64,000 nt of DNA, taken from the NCBI GenBank assembly GCA_021018995.1, contig CM037584.1, forward strand, positions 46,203,811-46,267,810, given 5' to 3'. Positions 11,561-24,100 of this stretch are shown here, piece after piece (position 1 is the stretch's first letter; every line of letters begins with the position of its first letter). This DNA comes from Chloranthus sessilifolius. Taxonomy: Eukaryota > Streptophyta > Magnoliopsida > Chloranthales > Chloranthaceae. The notes beneath the pieces are model-generated. The model ran no database searches. It saw only the letters and a program-made list of their open reading frames with translations, and was not told the DNA's origin. The position numbers were made by a program, and so were the translations under genes.

Positions 11561-11884
11561 GTATCAATTAGTGAGAAGCCAACGCTATCTAAAAATGACA
11601 TTAAAAATTTAATGTCTATAATTCGGGTTGTCAACCGGGTGGGTTGACTAGATACCCAACTCGATTTTTTTACCGGTGCATAAAATTGACTTGTTGGGTC
11701 AGATCAGGCATGAGACCTCCGACCGAACCTTCGGCTCCAATCGAATCGACTAAGAGTTCTCATCGGGTGGACTGCACCCGACATTTTATACATAAGAAGT
11801 ATGAAAATAGCCTTTAAGATAATTAAAGCCTGGTGTTACTAGCACTCTGCCTTATATTGTAGTCACCTCACTTAAGCACCACAA

Positions 11885-12180
11885 AGAGTTTGTTGACTGC
11901 TTTGAATCAGACAGTGGAGATCTTTCTTTGTCCCAATTTTCAGAATAGATTGTGGCCTACTCTTAGATAATCACATGATTATTCTACATGGTACACATCC
12001 CAAAAAGTAAATATAAACAACTCCGTTTGATTGTACACAGTGATCATGTCCACTTTCACTAAAAAATTACTTTGGCTCAATCTTTTACACCGTAGATCAG
12101 AAGATCATAGATCTCAAATCACACAAAAACATGGTAGTTCAACAAGGTACACATCTCAAATATGACCCAAATATTACAAG
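11885..12180. mobile_element. F1 fold-back remnants, two arms in tandem
   Basis: The first arm has TTTGAATCAGACAGTGGAGA, a TTGTCCCAATTTTC-type word and ACACATCCCAAAAAGT. A second, more decayed arm follows (GGCTCAATCTTTTACACCGT, ATCATAGATCTC, GTACACATCTC). It is non-coding. Confidence 0.4.
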
Positions 12181-12224
12181 TATGAGTGCAGATATCTAAT
12201 ACAAAACTCCAGAGTGTAATATTA

Positions 12225-12297
12225 GTTAGGACGAGAATCGAACCCGCGACCTACTCCCTCACATTGGAGGGAGAGTACTAACTGGGCTAATACCTCT
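12225..12297 (-). repeat. tRNA-like Pol III head (possible SINE fragment)
   Basis: On the minus strand an A-box-like TAGCCCAGTTAG (12278-12289) is followed by a B-box-like GGTTCGATTCTC (12233-12244). Between them a strong stem CTCCCTC/GAGGGAG sits in the place of the anticodon arm. The loop CAATGT is too short for a normal 7-nt anticodon loop and an acceptor stem is not visible. A working tRNA gene is therefore unlikely. A tRNA-derived SINE head or decayed tRNA fits better. Confidence 0.4.
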
Positions 12298-12299
12298 TT

Positions 12300-13380
12300 G
12301 ATTTTTAATCCATCTTAATTATATTGTTCTTGTTTACTTCAATTGCTTTTATGTTACTTTGTTAAATAGTTTGAGAGTAACAAACAATATTTTTTTAAAA
12401 TTTTAAAATAATTCAAGAGTAAGATTTTTTTTTTTAAACTTGAAATATTTTTATTATTTTTTTTAATTTATTTGGATAATTACATGTTGAATATATTAAA
12501 AACTCTTTTTTTATATAAATAATATATTAAAAACTCTTGAAATATAAAACATTTAATTGATTAGGTAACCTCGACCTAGAGTTTAGAAGTAAATTAAGGA
12601 TTTAAATTTTTTAAAAAGACTTTAAATAAAAAAAAATAAATTAATCTTTTATGTTATACATTATTTTAGAAACTATATTTTATTAAATGTGTGCTTTTAC
12701 TAGTAATAAAGAAAAAGGGATAATGGCTCTTGAGAGACGTTTAAACCCCAAATGGTGTTTCAATGATCTACCACCACTAAATTAGTGTGTTTTTATTTAT
12801 TTATTTATTTTTATTTTTTATCTCATACCATTAAAGTGTGATTTCCTAATATATTATGTGGCATCAATTTATGATAAATTTAAATGGCTCAAGTGGCAAT
12901 TCATCTTTGAAAATTTTTAGCCAAAGAATAATATATATATAAGTGAAAGTGAATCATCTGATTGGCGAGTTTGAATATTAGCAATTAAAACTAAACACAA
13001 CTATTGACATTCGAGTGCATAGATGAGATGATTAAAACTACTTAAAAAATTGATTTTTGTCTTGTGCCATTCAACTTATGATATATCACTTTGACCAAGT
13101 TACTCACACCTTGCTCATCAAGGTGTGGATTACTTACACTTTGAGCCAATCAATGATATACAATCATTTAAGCACCATTTTGGTGCTTAAATAACGAGTA
13201 GGAGAGCGGTGCCCCAAAAATTTAGGGATGATGGCCCCTGACCCGGTTTAAGCAGGGACCCTATGCTTAAACAATCGGGGTAGGCTTGAATTGATACCGC
13301 AATAAATAAAAGTCCCTTAGAAGATCTGACGTGGAAATCAAATAGCTTAGATTTATAGGAAACTAGCCCAACAGATAAAT
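12300..13380. other. AT-rich intergenic stretch, nothing recognised
   Basis: Long A/T runs with no supported feature. Confidence 0.45.
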
Positions 13381-13384
13381 AGCT

Positions 13385-13885
13385 TTTGGGGCATTTCTAA
13401 AGAGTACAAAATTGGTTTTAGGGCTTTTTCAAAAGGGTTGCATTATTTACACCTGTTTTCTTTGTGAAGAGCACGCGCTCTTCCACCATCAGATATTGTT
13501 GATAGTCTTGAATCAGACGATGGAGATCGTTTTTTTGTCCCAATCTTTCACACAATAGATCTTGAGATCATGGTACCTATCAGACGGTCACATATTGATT
13601 CCACCTGACACGCATCCCCAAAAGTGATCACGAGCATACCTATCAGATGGTCACTTTTGGAATGTAGGCAATGTGAAATCAACATGTGACCTTTTGATGG
13701 GTGCACCATGCTCTCAAAATCTGTTGTGTGGAAGATTGGGACGAAAAACGATCTTCATCATTTGATTTAAGGCGATCAATGATTTTTATGGTGGAAGAGT
13801 GTATGCCCTTCACAAGAAAAACAAGTGCAACTAATGCCACCCCTTTTCAAAAAGTACAAAATAATTTTTGGGGCTCTTCCGATGG
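13385..13885. mobile_element. F1 fold-back element, most complete copy
   Basis: A palindrome of about 500 bp. The left arm starts near GAGTACAAAATTGG (about 13400) and runs through CTCTTCCACCATC and GAATCAGACGATGGAGATCG to CCCAAAAGTGATC. The right arm mirrors it: GGTCACTTTTGG, AAGATTGGGACGAAAAACGA, ATGGTGGAAGAG, then AAAAAGTACAAAAT (about 13850). Each arm is about 200 bp or more. No reading frame spans it. Confidence 0.6.
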
Positions 13886-14184
13886 ATGCCAGTTCGATTT
13901 TCGATTTTTGGTTCAATCGATTTTGAGTGTTTTATTATATTTTTAAGAGACTTTTTTAGTTTTTCGGCTTTTCTCGGTTTTGTCATCCTACCTACTAATG
14001 TTTCGGTTTTCAACAGCCAAAACTAAAATCGAATTGGATTCAGTTCGATTTTGAATCCGATTCAGATTGGTCAGAATCTGGTTTCGGGTCGATTCAGTTT
14101 CGAGCCAGAGCTAGCATCTCTAGCTGTCTCTTTATTCTCCCATTCCTTCACAAAGTGTAGTTGTTAAGTGGTAATCGGGTAAGA

Positions 14185-14285
<101 letters not shown>

Positions 14286-14423
14286 ATTATTTATTATTAT
14301 TTTTATTTTTATTTTTCTTTGATACGTGGTAAGAGATATTTGAAAAGAAAAAATTTCACCTTTATATTTTCAGCTACTATTCAGCCACACTAGAGAAATT
14401 TTACCTTTCTATTTTCTTAAGGT

Positions 14424-14664
14424 TGCTTTTGGGTTAGCTCTTATGGGGCTAAGAGTAGTTCTTTCACTTTTTCGTTTCGACGAAAAACTATTTTTACATT
14501 TGGTAATACAGCTCCTTGCCTCATTGGCTCTGACGAAAAGCTATTTTATGTAATAAAATTATTTTATGCCTGTTTTATTCCAGAACAAATTTTATTTACT
14601 CTGATAGAAAGCAGATAAAGAGTTACTTCTGCCTTCTGCTCTTATAAGAGTTAACCCAAACGCA
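14424..14664. mobile_element. MITE upstream of the U11/U12-65K gene
   Basis: The ends GCTTTTGGGTTAGCTCTTAT (14424-14443) and ATAAGAGTTAACCCAAACGC (about 14644-14663) are inverted copies. The inner parts also repeat TCTGA/GACGAAAA(G)CTATTTT words. It lies about 290 bp before the start codon and so may fall in the promoter. No target duplication was assigned. Confidence 0.5.
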
Positions 14665-14952
14665 AAACCAAAAGATAGAAACAAGAACAAGAGGGAAAGG
14701 AATGAGGTTTGGGACTTGAAGACATGAGATTTTAAGGTGGGACGAGTTTGGTTAATTGTTAAAACTTGCTTTTAATTTCCTAAATTAGCGACCCAACCCG
14801 ATGGGTCAAGTTTGGTTATCGACCCGGTTAAAAACTCGGGTTGGACCGGTCGGGTAACGGGTCCACCCGACCCATTAACAGGCCTAATATTTCCATTCCA
14901 AGTTAGCAAATAACCTCTTAGCACTCGCCATTAATAGCGTTCTTCTTCTTTA

Positions 14953-15188
14953 ATGGCTTCAGCTCCTCGTGTTTCGCAGCTCCACTTCGATCCTCATCAA
15001 ATGCAGCGTTTCGGATATAATTCAGGGGTTGTCGAACCGACACCACCGAAACCCCAAGACAACGAATCGGTAGCAGCCGCCGCAACACTTTTGGTTCGGC
15101 ATCTCCCAGAAGCGATTCCCCAAGACACGCTCTCTCGTCTCTTCTCCCACTACGGAGCCTCCTCCGTCCGTCCTTGTGCCGGTGCAAG
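14953..15188 (+). CDS. SNRNP65: U11/U12-65K exon 1
   Basis: Codes residues 1-78 plus two bases (AG) of a split Arg codon. It carries the N-terminal tail and the first half of RRM1 ([19 protein letters not shown]). The donor is gtataatg at 15189. Confidence 0.9.
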
Positions 15189-18100
15189 GTATAATGTCAT
15201 AACTCCCTCATTTCCGATTTCCTAGTTTACTAGTTTAGATCAACATCATAATTGCTTTCGTTGAGCTACCAATCCTTCTTCCTTTGATCTATGGTATGGG
15301 ATGATTTTGGCCAAAATTCCATTCAGATTGTCGAATTGTTACTGGAAATTTAATTTCGCCGCATTAACGAATCAGAGGGTGTGGATTAAAGTGAGAGCAA
15401 TGGTCATTTGGACTTTCAATTTGCAAATCAATTTTGTATCATTCATGCTCTCGTGATTCATTTTATGCATTGCAATGAAGGAAATTAAAACTAGGATGAT
15501 GTTTGTTAACTAGGATTAGCTCTTCGTTTTATATATTCAATTTCTAAATGCCCCGTGAACTAAAATTTGCATACCTGGATCACCCAGTTATTAAATGCTA
15601 GTGGGTAATTGGACCGCTAGAGCTTAAAAATGCTAGAATTATTATTATTAGTATTATCATCATTATTAATTATTGGCAAATAACAAATATATGAAATTTA
15701 AAGAATTACAGAAAAAAGGCACAATAATGAGAGCCTAAACAACTGACAATAGTCAAACACAACAAAAAGAAAAAGACCAGAAACAAAAAAGAACAAAAAT
15801 CCCCAAAGCACAGGAAGGCCAAACCAAAGGAAAACAACAAGAGCAAGGAAACCATCACATCTTAAGAAGGTCCTCCAAAAAGTCCCTAACATCAGTGATA
15901 TCTTCCACCAGTTTTCTTATCAAGGTGAACCCGATTCAGCACAAGGTCCCTGATGTTGCGAATAATGAACGAGACCGGTTTCCGCACCTTGCAAAAGACT
16001 CATTCTTCTCCGCTCAAATCCCTCACAAGACTGCAAAACAAGGTAGCCTGCCAAAAAGAACCTTTCAACCCCTCAAACAAGCCAACATCCCGAGCCACAA
16101 TAAGCTCTCCACGGGACTTTGGAACCACCCATGCCACCCCAAAAAATCTGAACACCATACCTCAAATTTCTCTGGCCATCATTGAATGAATAAATGGCTA
16201 GCTGATTCATGATCCTGGAGCCACAACCCATCTGTTTCTCATATGTTTCCCTCTCTTAATCTATTGGTCAACCATGAGGATCGGTCCCCCAAGATAAGCT
16301 CCACCCAAAAATCTGCACACGAGGGGGACGCATCGTTTCCAATTGTGCATCATCAGAGGTTGCCGAACCAAAAAACCATAGAAGAATCTGACAGAGAAAG
16401 TCCTTTTTTTTCATGAATCCAAACCCGAGCATCAATAACCATACTATTCGGTTTGCATTTCCCCAACATACCCAAGACATCACCCAACATGCAAATTTTT
16501 TTCATCTCTAAGATTTCTACATAGAGTCCCAACTAATGTAGTTATATGGCATATGCGACCCTATGCGTTGGCATAACCCCATCGCATATGCGATTGTGCC
16601 ATGGCACATAAATTTTTTTATTTAAAAAAAAACCCAAAAAATTCTCAAAAAATCACAGAAAATCCCCAAAGTTCCCCATATTCAAAAGTAATATGTTTGT
16701 GTTAATTTTGTGCTCTATTAATTTTGTGGTGTCTAGAATAAGAAATAAAAGTATATAATATAAGTATATAACCCATAAGTTAGAAGGGAAAATATAAAAA
16801 ATAAGTCCAAATAGTACAAAATAAAGTGTAACATACAAAAGAGAAGGAAGGAGACCCAAAACATACCTTTGAGAGTTGTGGTATGCATTAGGAAGAGAAA
16901 CCCCCTATTAATAGGGCTTGGAGAAGCCTAAAAAGCCAAAAAAAAAAAAAAATCAATGTTGGAGAAATGACATACACCGTATGCGATGGCATACTATCGC
17001 ATATGCGATGGTATGCCATGACATACAATTGTATGTGATGGCATACTTCCTTGATCGCATATGCCATCATGGCATATGCGATCCACCCCTTCCCGATGGC
17101 ATATGCGATCGAATATGACAACACTCCCAACTCCCAAGTGAAAAACAAACCCAACAATATTGTGCCCCTTACCAAGACATTGGGATCTTCTGCAATGTTG
17201 TAAATACTAGGGAAGCGATTGTTCAAACCTCCCCCATCCATCCATACACTATACCAACAGAAAATTCTATACCCCACCCCCCAATCAAATCTAAAACATT
17301 AGTTGAATTCTCTTTTAACAGAACAAACGCCCCCTCCACCAAGCCGAGTCTCTACTACTTCTACTATCTGTACCCCACCTATTATTAACATAGCCGTACT
17401 TGGCCACCAAAATCTGGATCCAGAGGACCCTCCTTCTCAACCACAATCCTCCATAACCACTTCCCCAGCAAAGTATTGTTCACCTCACAAAGTGTTTGGA
17501 TGCCCTCCCTCTTGGAGAAGTGACAAGCATTTTTCAGCTCAAGTCAGGAAATCACATGGCTGTCCCAAAGAGCAGCTAAGCTCATGAAATCCAAGTGAAA
17601 TAATACTAGACATTAGTGTCCCAACTATGCTAGAAAAATGTTTCTGTCAAATCCGTATAAGCAATCCCAAGATTTGCTAAATCGTCCAATTTAGAATTTT
17701 CCTCCCCGTGAAAGGAATCCTCACCTTCGCTAGGTTATGTGAAATATGGTACATTTCCCTTAATATGGATATATGCTCCCAAGGATGCTCTCATCCTTGC
17801 TTAACCATCGGATGATGCAAGTAGTGTCCCACAATCTAGATATTTGACGTGGGTTGTGGGGACCAAGTGAAGAAGATAAGCTTGTCCAAATAATCTCAAC
17901 TTAGTATCTAAAGTTTTTTCTTGAGGAACCGGACCCGATAAGGATAGGAATAAGACCATATTATCGCACTTTTTCTGGAAGGTGCCTCTTACTCTAACCC
18001 TGGTTGGACTCAACGTATAACTCCCATAACATTTTATGTCAATCTTACCAAACTCTGAAGCTATCCAGACATCCAACTTCGTTTTAGGAGGAAAGGGCTC

Positions 18101-21100
18101 AAGTGCATGTTTGTGCCTAGTATGTATGCAATGTTGTCCGTAGAACCTCCTTTAATACCAAGCTCATCTTAGCTCTCTCAACCACCTTGTACATCACCTT
18201 TTGAATTATGACATTCACCTCAAAGACTTTTTTCTTTTATTTTTATCAGTAAAGTAAAAATATATTAGAAACGCATAAGAAAACAATAGTACATACCTTA
18301 GCCGTAGTGAGAAACTACCAAGAAAGCAAAAGGAAAAGGAGCCCCTCTCTGACTCTCACGTCCTGAGCAGAGCAGCGACCAACGAGACCCAAAGCACCTT
18401 CGAGGGGGAAAAAGCGTGCAAAGGAGATGGGGTGAAGGCCAGGTCATTGATGGAAAAGGACAAGGATCTGTAAAGAAAGCGTTATAACAAAAGGTCCCAG
18501 AAGGAGAAGAAATCATGGTGGTCTTGCAGTAGCTGTCCGTGACTGATCGTTACCCAGTTAAGAAGGAAGTCTCTGACTGACTTGATAACGAGGAAAGTAG
18601 GTCTGGCTTTACGTTAAAAAACCCTATTGTTCCTTTCCAACCAAATGGCCCACATAAGGGCAAAAGGAGCTATGACCCAAATCTGCTGCTTAGCATGTTC
18701 AAGAGGCACCGCTCCATCCATTGTTCAAGCATAAGGTCAATGTTAGCCGGAAAGTCCCATTGAGCCCCAAAGATGGAGAGAACAGTTCCTCACACTTTAG
18801 TCGAGAAATTGCAATGGAGCAAGGTATGACAGGCCGATTCTCTACCCGTCATGCCAAGGAGGCATCTATTAGTGAGAGCAAAGCCACACTTCCGTAGTTG
18901 ATCCCTCCAACCCCAGGCTGCTGACCAAGCGACTAAACGAATCTTGGGAGGCACCTTGATCTTCCAAAACTGCAGGCAATTAGGCTTATCAGGATGCAGA
19001 ATTCTGTGATTATTAAGGACCGTATAGAAAGATGAGACTGTTAAGCGGCCTTTTTTTATTCCTTTCCCAACTTCTGCAGCCCGTAATGTTACGATTGGGG
19101 ATAGTGTTGTGTAACATCTAGAGAAAACTTGATGAATTTGTCTATTTCGAAAATCTAACTGTAATGTCTTATCATATTATGTATTATGTTATCCTCTGTA
19201 ATTGATGTTTTTTTAATGAGAATTATAGCGTTTTTACTGATCAATAAAATAAAACAAAATGTATTATATTATCTACAGTGGAGAGAAAAGTTGATTTTTA
19301 AAAAAGACCAAGGGGTAGACACACTCATTTTATTTTAATGATCCCAACTAAATACTTTTTAGTTAATGGAGAGAATTGGTGACTTTATGTTAGTTTCATT
19401 GTTTTCCTGTAGTAAATAATTAGTGGAAGAATTTCGCCCACTTTTCGGTGCGAACTTGCAACCTTTAACACTGCGATCCTTATGTCTAAACTGCAATGGT
19501 TTGAGGTTTGATTCATAAGTCAGTCTTTATTAGTTGTTTATGTATACTTTAATTGGTTGAGCACTCACACACTCTAAACCCTTCTTTTTCTTCTCTAGGT
19601 TGAGGAATTGTGCCTTTGTGGATTTCAAGGATGAATCTTTGGCTGCTCAAGCACAATCACAGCTAAACAGGTTTTTATCTATTGGTACTATAGAAGCATT
19701 CATAGTGCACTTTTATTTTAGTTGAGTTTAGTCAATATTTAACTTTGGAGGACCAGATCATTCAAAAGAGCCTTTTACCTATTGGCTGTTCTCCGCAAGC
19801 CTGATTAAAATTTCATTTTTGGACATCCCATATAGTTAAGCTCAGCTGTAGAGTTATGAGGAAGTTGACATGCATCCTCAATTGAACATTAATTAATGGT
19901 CTCAATTAGAGCTATTTGAATTGTAATCTTATCACATGCAGTGGTTTTCTTTCATGCTTTTCTGTTTATTTCAGGTTGAGATTTCTTGGTAAGGTCTTGT
20001 CAATAGAGAGAGTTGGTAGTGGAACATCAAATAATAAAAATCAACAAAGCGAGCAACAATTCAGGAAGGACTCAACTGGTCCACCTGCACCACTGTTGAA
20101 AGATCCTCCAACTGCAAATGTTGCCAAAGGAGCCAATCCAGGATTAGCATCAATTGTTGAGCCTATTGCTTCAAGACTTGGTGTGGACTACCCATTTCCT
20201 CCTCATCTTGAGTATGTCATCTCTTGTTTAGTTGTTTAAGAATTTTGATTTCTTAAAGAGTAATAGAGAACTCATTAAATGCATCTTCCCATATCTATGC
20301 CATTCAATCATGTTATTAGTGTTTAGCTGATACCGTTCTATTTATCTGATTTGGTTTTGGGATGTTAAATCATGCCTTATCACTTCTTTGACCTTCATTT
20401 CTTTGTTTATGTTGTGCATTTGCACATCTGAAGCCTTTTTTAGTGTTGTAGTCATGCCGATTATGTAAATAGAGCAATTCTGTCTGCTCCCAACCTCCGA
20501 AATACACACTCCACTTGATTGCGTTTTTTTTATAAGTGATTTTTTTTTTCTTCATTGGGTTTTTCTAGGATGGTAGCTATGGTTTCATTGCTCTAGATGT
20601 AAATTAGAATTTTGAATGTAGTGACTACTTATCTTTCATTTTTTGGCTGAACAAATTCTTCAGTGGTAGAAACTGGCTTTGAGCATAGAACTAAAATATT
20701 TTATTGTATTTAATTTTTTTATTTGTAACTTGCCAAATAAAATTATGAATAATAATGGATGCGTGTCATTCATATGTGGTTCATCATCATCGTCCTTCAT
20801 ATTTGGGTTTGCTTTGCAAACGGATTCTACATTGGCAGAAATCTGGCAATGATTATGGTCCCCTAAAATGTGCTAATAGCATGCTTTAGGGTGGTATTGG
20901 ACTGATCATTGAGGATGGCCTCCTCAATGTTGTCTACTTGGCTGTTGAGGGATTTAATATTGTGTAGAGGAGAGTATGGTTTGTTCACACAGTTTTGGGT
21001 GGTTCAGGTAAGGAGCAAGCACAATGGAAGATAATATGGAGCTACGCCATTTTCCTTTTGGATATTATGTCATCACGTGGGAAGGGGTAGTTTTTGAGCT

Positions 21101-24100
21101 TCTACTTTTCTCTTTGCTCAATTATTATTATTATTATTATTTCTTAGCTGTAATAAGATGGATTAGTAGCAAAACATTAAAAAAAACAGGTCCCTAGTAC
21201 AAGTACAGCAGTTTGGTAGTGCTAACCAACCGAGGGTCGGACAGTTGAAGTACAAAGTAGCAAAAACACATCTAATTAAACATCAATAATGGGAAACCAC
21301 AAATAGCAACTATTTGTATCCATCACCTTTTTACTAAATTTTTAATAAAACCATTTACCTCCAACGGATGTTCATAACCATGTAAGATCATCCCTCCGTA
21401 AATCCCTCACTTGCTCAAATACATTTGCCAATCTCCAAGAGTAAGAATCCCCCTTCAGCACCAATGGATAATGTTCCGAGAATCTCCTCCAATAATCGCT
21501 GATTATGCAAGCATAGTTACGAAGTTAGGAATCGGGAATTATACTGTGTGAGTATAAATTTGTGATTTAGGAAAAAAAGGCAAAAATCGGGGAGGAAGCC
21601 GAGATTTGGAAATTATTCAGCGACGACAAATTCCCCCAATGTATGCAAAGGGGACTAGGCTCTATAGTTGACACCCAAGGGTTCTGAATGGTCCCAAGCG
21701 CAAACATGAGAGAAGTTCCCCATTGATTGAGAAAGAATCATGGTTATATCATATCTATCAAAGAAATGATTCCACACCATCATTGCACTACTACAATGGA
21801 GAAAAATCACTACTACAATGGAGAAAAATGTGATTAACTGACTCTTCCTACATGCTACACATGTTGCAATGATTGGCAAGATGGAAGCCTCTTCTTTGAA
21901 GTAGATCAATCGTCAAAGTTCCATCCCTAGCTACAAACAAAGAGAAGGCTCTCATTCTAGGAGAGGCAAAACAATACCATAGATTAATCCAAGGAGTAAC
22001 AAGAAGGGGTTTCTAATGCGGTATTGGATGGGTTTCCAAGACTTGTGTCCGATCACGTGCCTATTCTATGAAGACATGCTTTGAAGGGGAGAGGCCCCTC
22101 ATCCTTTTGCATAAAGAACACTTGGCTTTAGGATGAGGATTTTAAAGTATGGTTGTCAAGGTGAGGCCATGGCGTCGCTGTGGCAAATGGCGAGGATAAT
22201 TGCCATATGAACCTATATGGCAAGAATGCATATATGGTGACGCCATGGTGGAATAATAGAATGGCGTCGCTATGGCTGCTATTTTGAATTATTTTTATAA
22301 CTTATAACCGTAAGTTATAACTTATAACCTTATAAGTTATAACTTATACATTATAACACTTATAAGGTATAAGTTATATTTATAACTTATAACTTATGTT
22401 GATAAATTATATCCATTGTATCTAAGGTTTAAGTGAAACCCTCTAGCCTCTCTCACGTCTCCTCTCTCATAGCCACTCTCTCTCAACACAAGTTTATATA
22501 TTTTTTCAATCTCTCTCTCTCTCTCTCTCTCGTCTTTCATCTTTCTTTTTGTTTGATCGTTACTCTCTCTCATCTCTCTCTCAGTTTTGTAATCCAATTA
22601 GCACATTCGCAATCAATCAATGACCTTCAACACTCAAGTTCTTCACAGACTCACGCGCATGTATGATTTTTCTTCTATTTTTTACTATTTTTCTATGTAT
22701 TTTTTATGAACTTTAACATTAAATTATTTTTTTACTTTTTTTTCATTAGTTTTTTTTTTATTGTTTTTTATTTGGGGGGTTGCTACTAACCCCTCATTAT
22801 ATAAATATTCCCCATTAGGTACAACTGACCATTGACGCTTTGAATCAAACTGACAGAGATAGTTTTTCGTTCCAATCTTCCCCACAACTGATGTTGAGAT
22901 CATAAAAATATCATCAGGTTGTTCCAATCTTTCCCAACAATTGATTTGCTTGACTAATTAGTTGAATTTTTTCGTCCTCTATAAAAAATATAAAAACTGA
23001 AAAATAGTAGAAAATTAATATATATATATATATATATATATATTAATGATTAATAAATAAAAAATTTAAAAAATATTTAAAAAATAATAAATGGCCTCGC
23101 CATGGCATAGCGAGCCTTTTTGCCATGAAGGGAGGGGGATAACCTCTCCCGTTAGAGGAGAATGAGATCAGGGCCACCTTGAAATTGCATTTTAATAATA
23201 AATGCACTGAGGAGGAAATATCTTGGAGACAGAAATGCAAGGCCAACTGCCTTAAAGTGGAGAATAACAATACCAAATACTTTCATTTAGTTGCTAATTT
23301 CAGAAACAAGGTTAATTCAACTAGTATATTGCGGTGAGGGGGAACATAATTGATGATGGTGATGAGATTGGGAAAGAGATTGTGTAGTTTTATGGTGAGC
23401 TATATAAAGACGAGGGATGGGATCGTCCAAAAGTTGATGTCCTCAACTTCGAGGCAATCTCTGAAGAGGATAGCAGTGATATTGAGAGGGAATTTTAGAG
23501 GAAGTTAAGAGGGCCATTATTGTTGGGAGTGGATAAAGCGTCGGGGCCTAATGGCTTCACCATGGAACTTTTCAGTACTTTTTGGGATGTGGTGAAGAGT
23601 GATATGATGGAATTATTTCATGAATTCTATGCGCAAAGCTACTTGGGAAGATCAATGAATTCCACGTCTATCTCGCTTATTCCAAAGAATGAAGGGGTGG
23701 AGGAAATTAATGATTTTAAGTCGATCAGTCTGCTCAATTGCATGTATAAAACTTTGGCTTAGGTGTTAAGAAACAAGCTTAAGCCTTTTCTGGATTTGAT
23801 CCTCTCTCTCTCTCTCTCAAGAGGCCTTTGTACAAGATAAGCAAATGTTTGATGTGGCAGTGGTTCCTTATGGAGTGGGTGACTCTCGACATAGGAGTAA
23901 AGAGTTAGGATCATTTGCAAAGTAGATATGGAGAAGGCGTATTACAAAGTGCATTGGGGCTCTAGACTATATGAAGCATACGTTTGGTACTTGTCGACTT
24001 GGTTTTCTGTTATGGTCAATGGCACTCCCAAATTTTATTTCAACAGTTCCAGGGGTTTAAGGCAAGGAGATCTGCTATCCCCTTTCCTTTTTAACATGGT

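Larger units (their letters stand above)
15189..19598 (+). other. Intron 1 of U11/U12-65K
   Basis: 4.4 kb, donor gtataatg and acceptor ttctctag, an ordinary U2-type pair. It carries two minus-strand LINE fragments and a fold-back element (15690-19060). About 500 bases on each side are plain AT-rich intron. Confidence 0.85.

Noticed and set aside
12225-12297. A functional tRNA gene
   Set aside because: The A and B boxes are good, but the anticodon loop is too short and there is no acceptor stem.
14918-15187. Minus-strand 89-codon frame over exon 1
   Set aside because: Antisense of the conserved RRM1 exon.
22433-22666. Ser/Leu-rich 77-codon frame over the CT tract
   Set aside because: Low-complexity reading of a microsatellite inside the F4 element.
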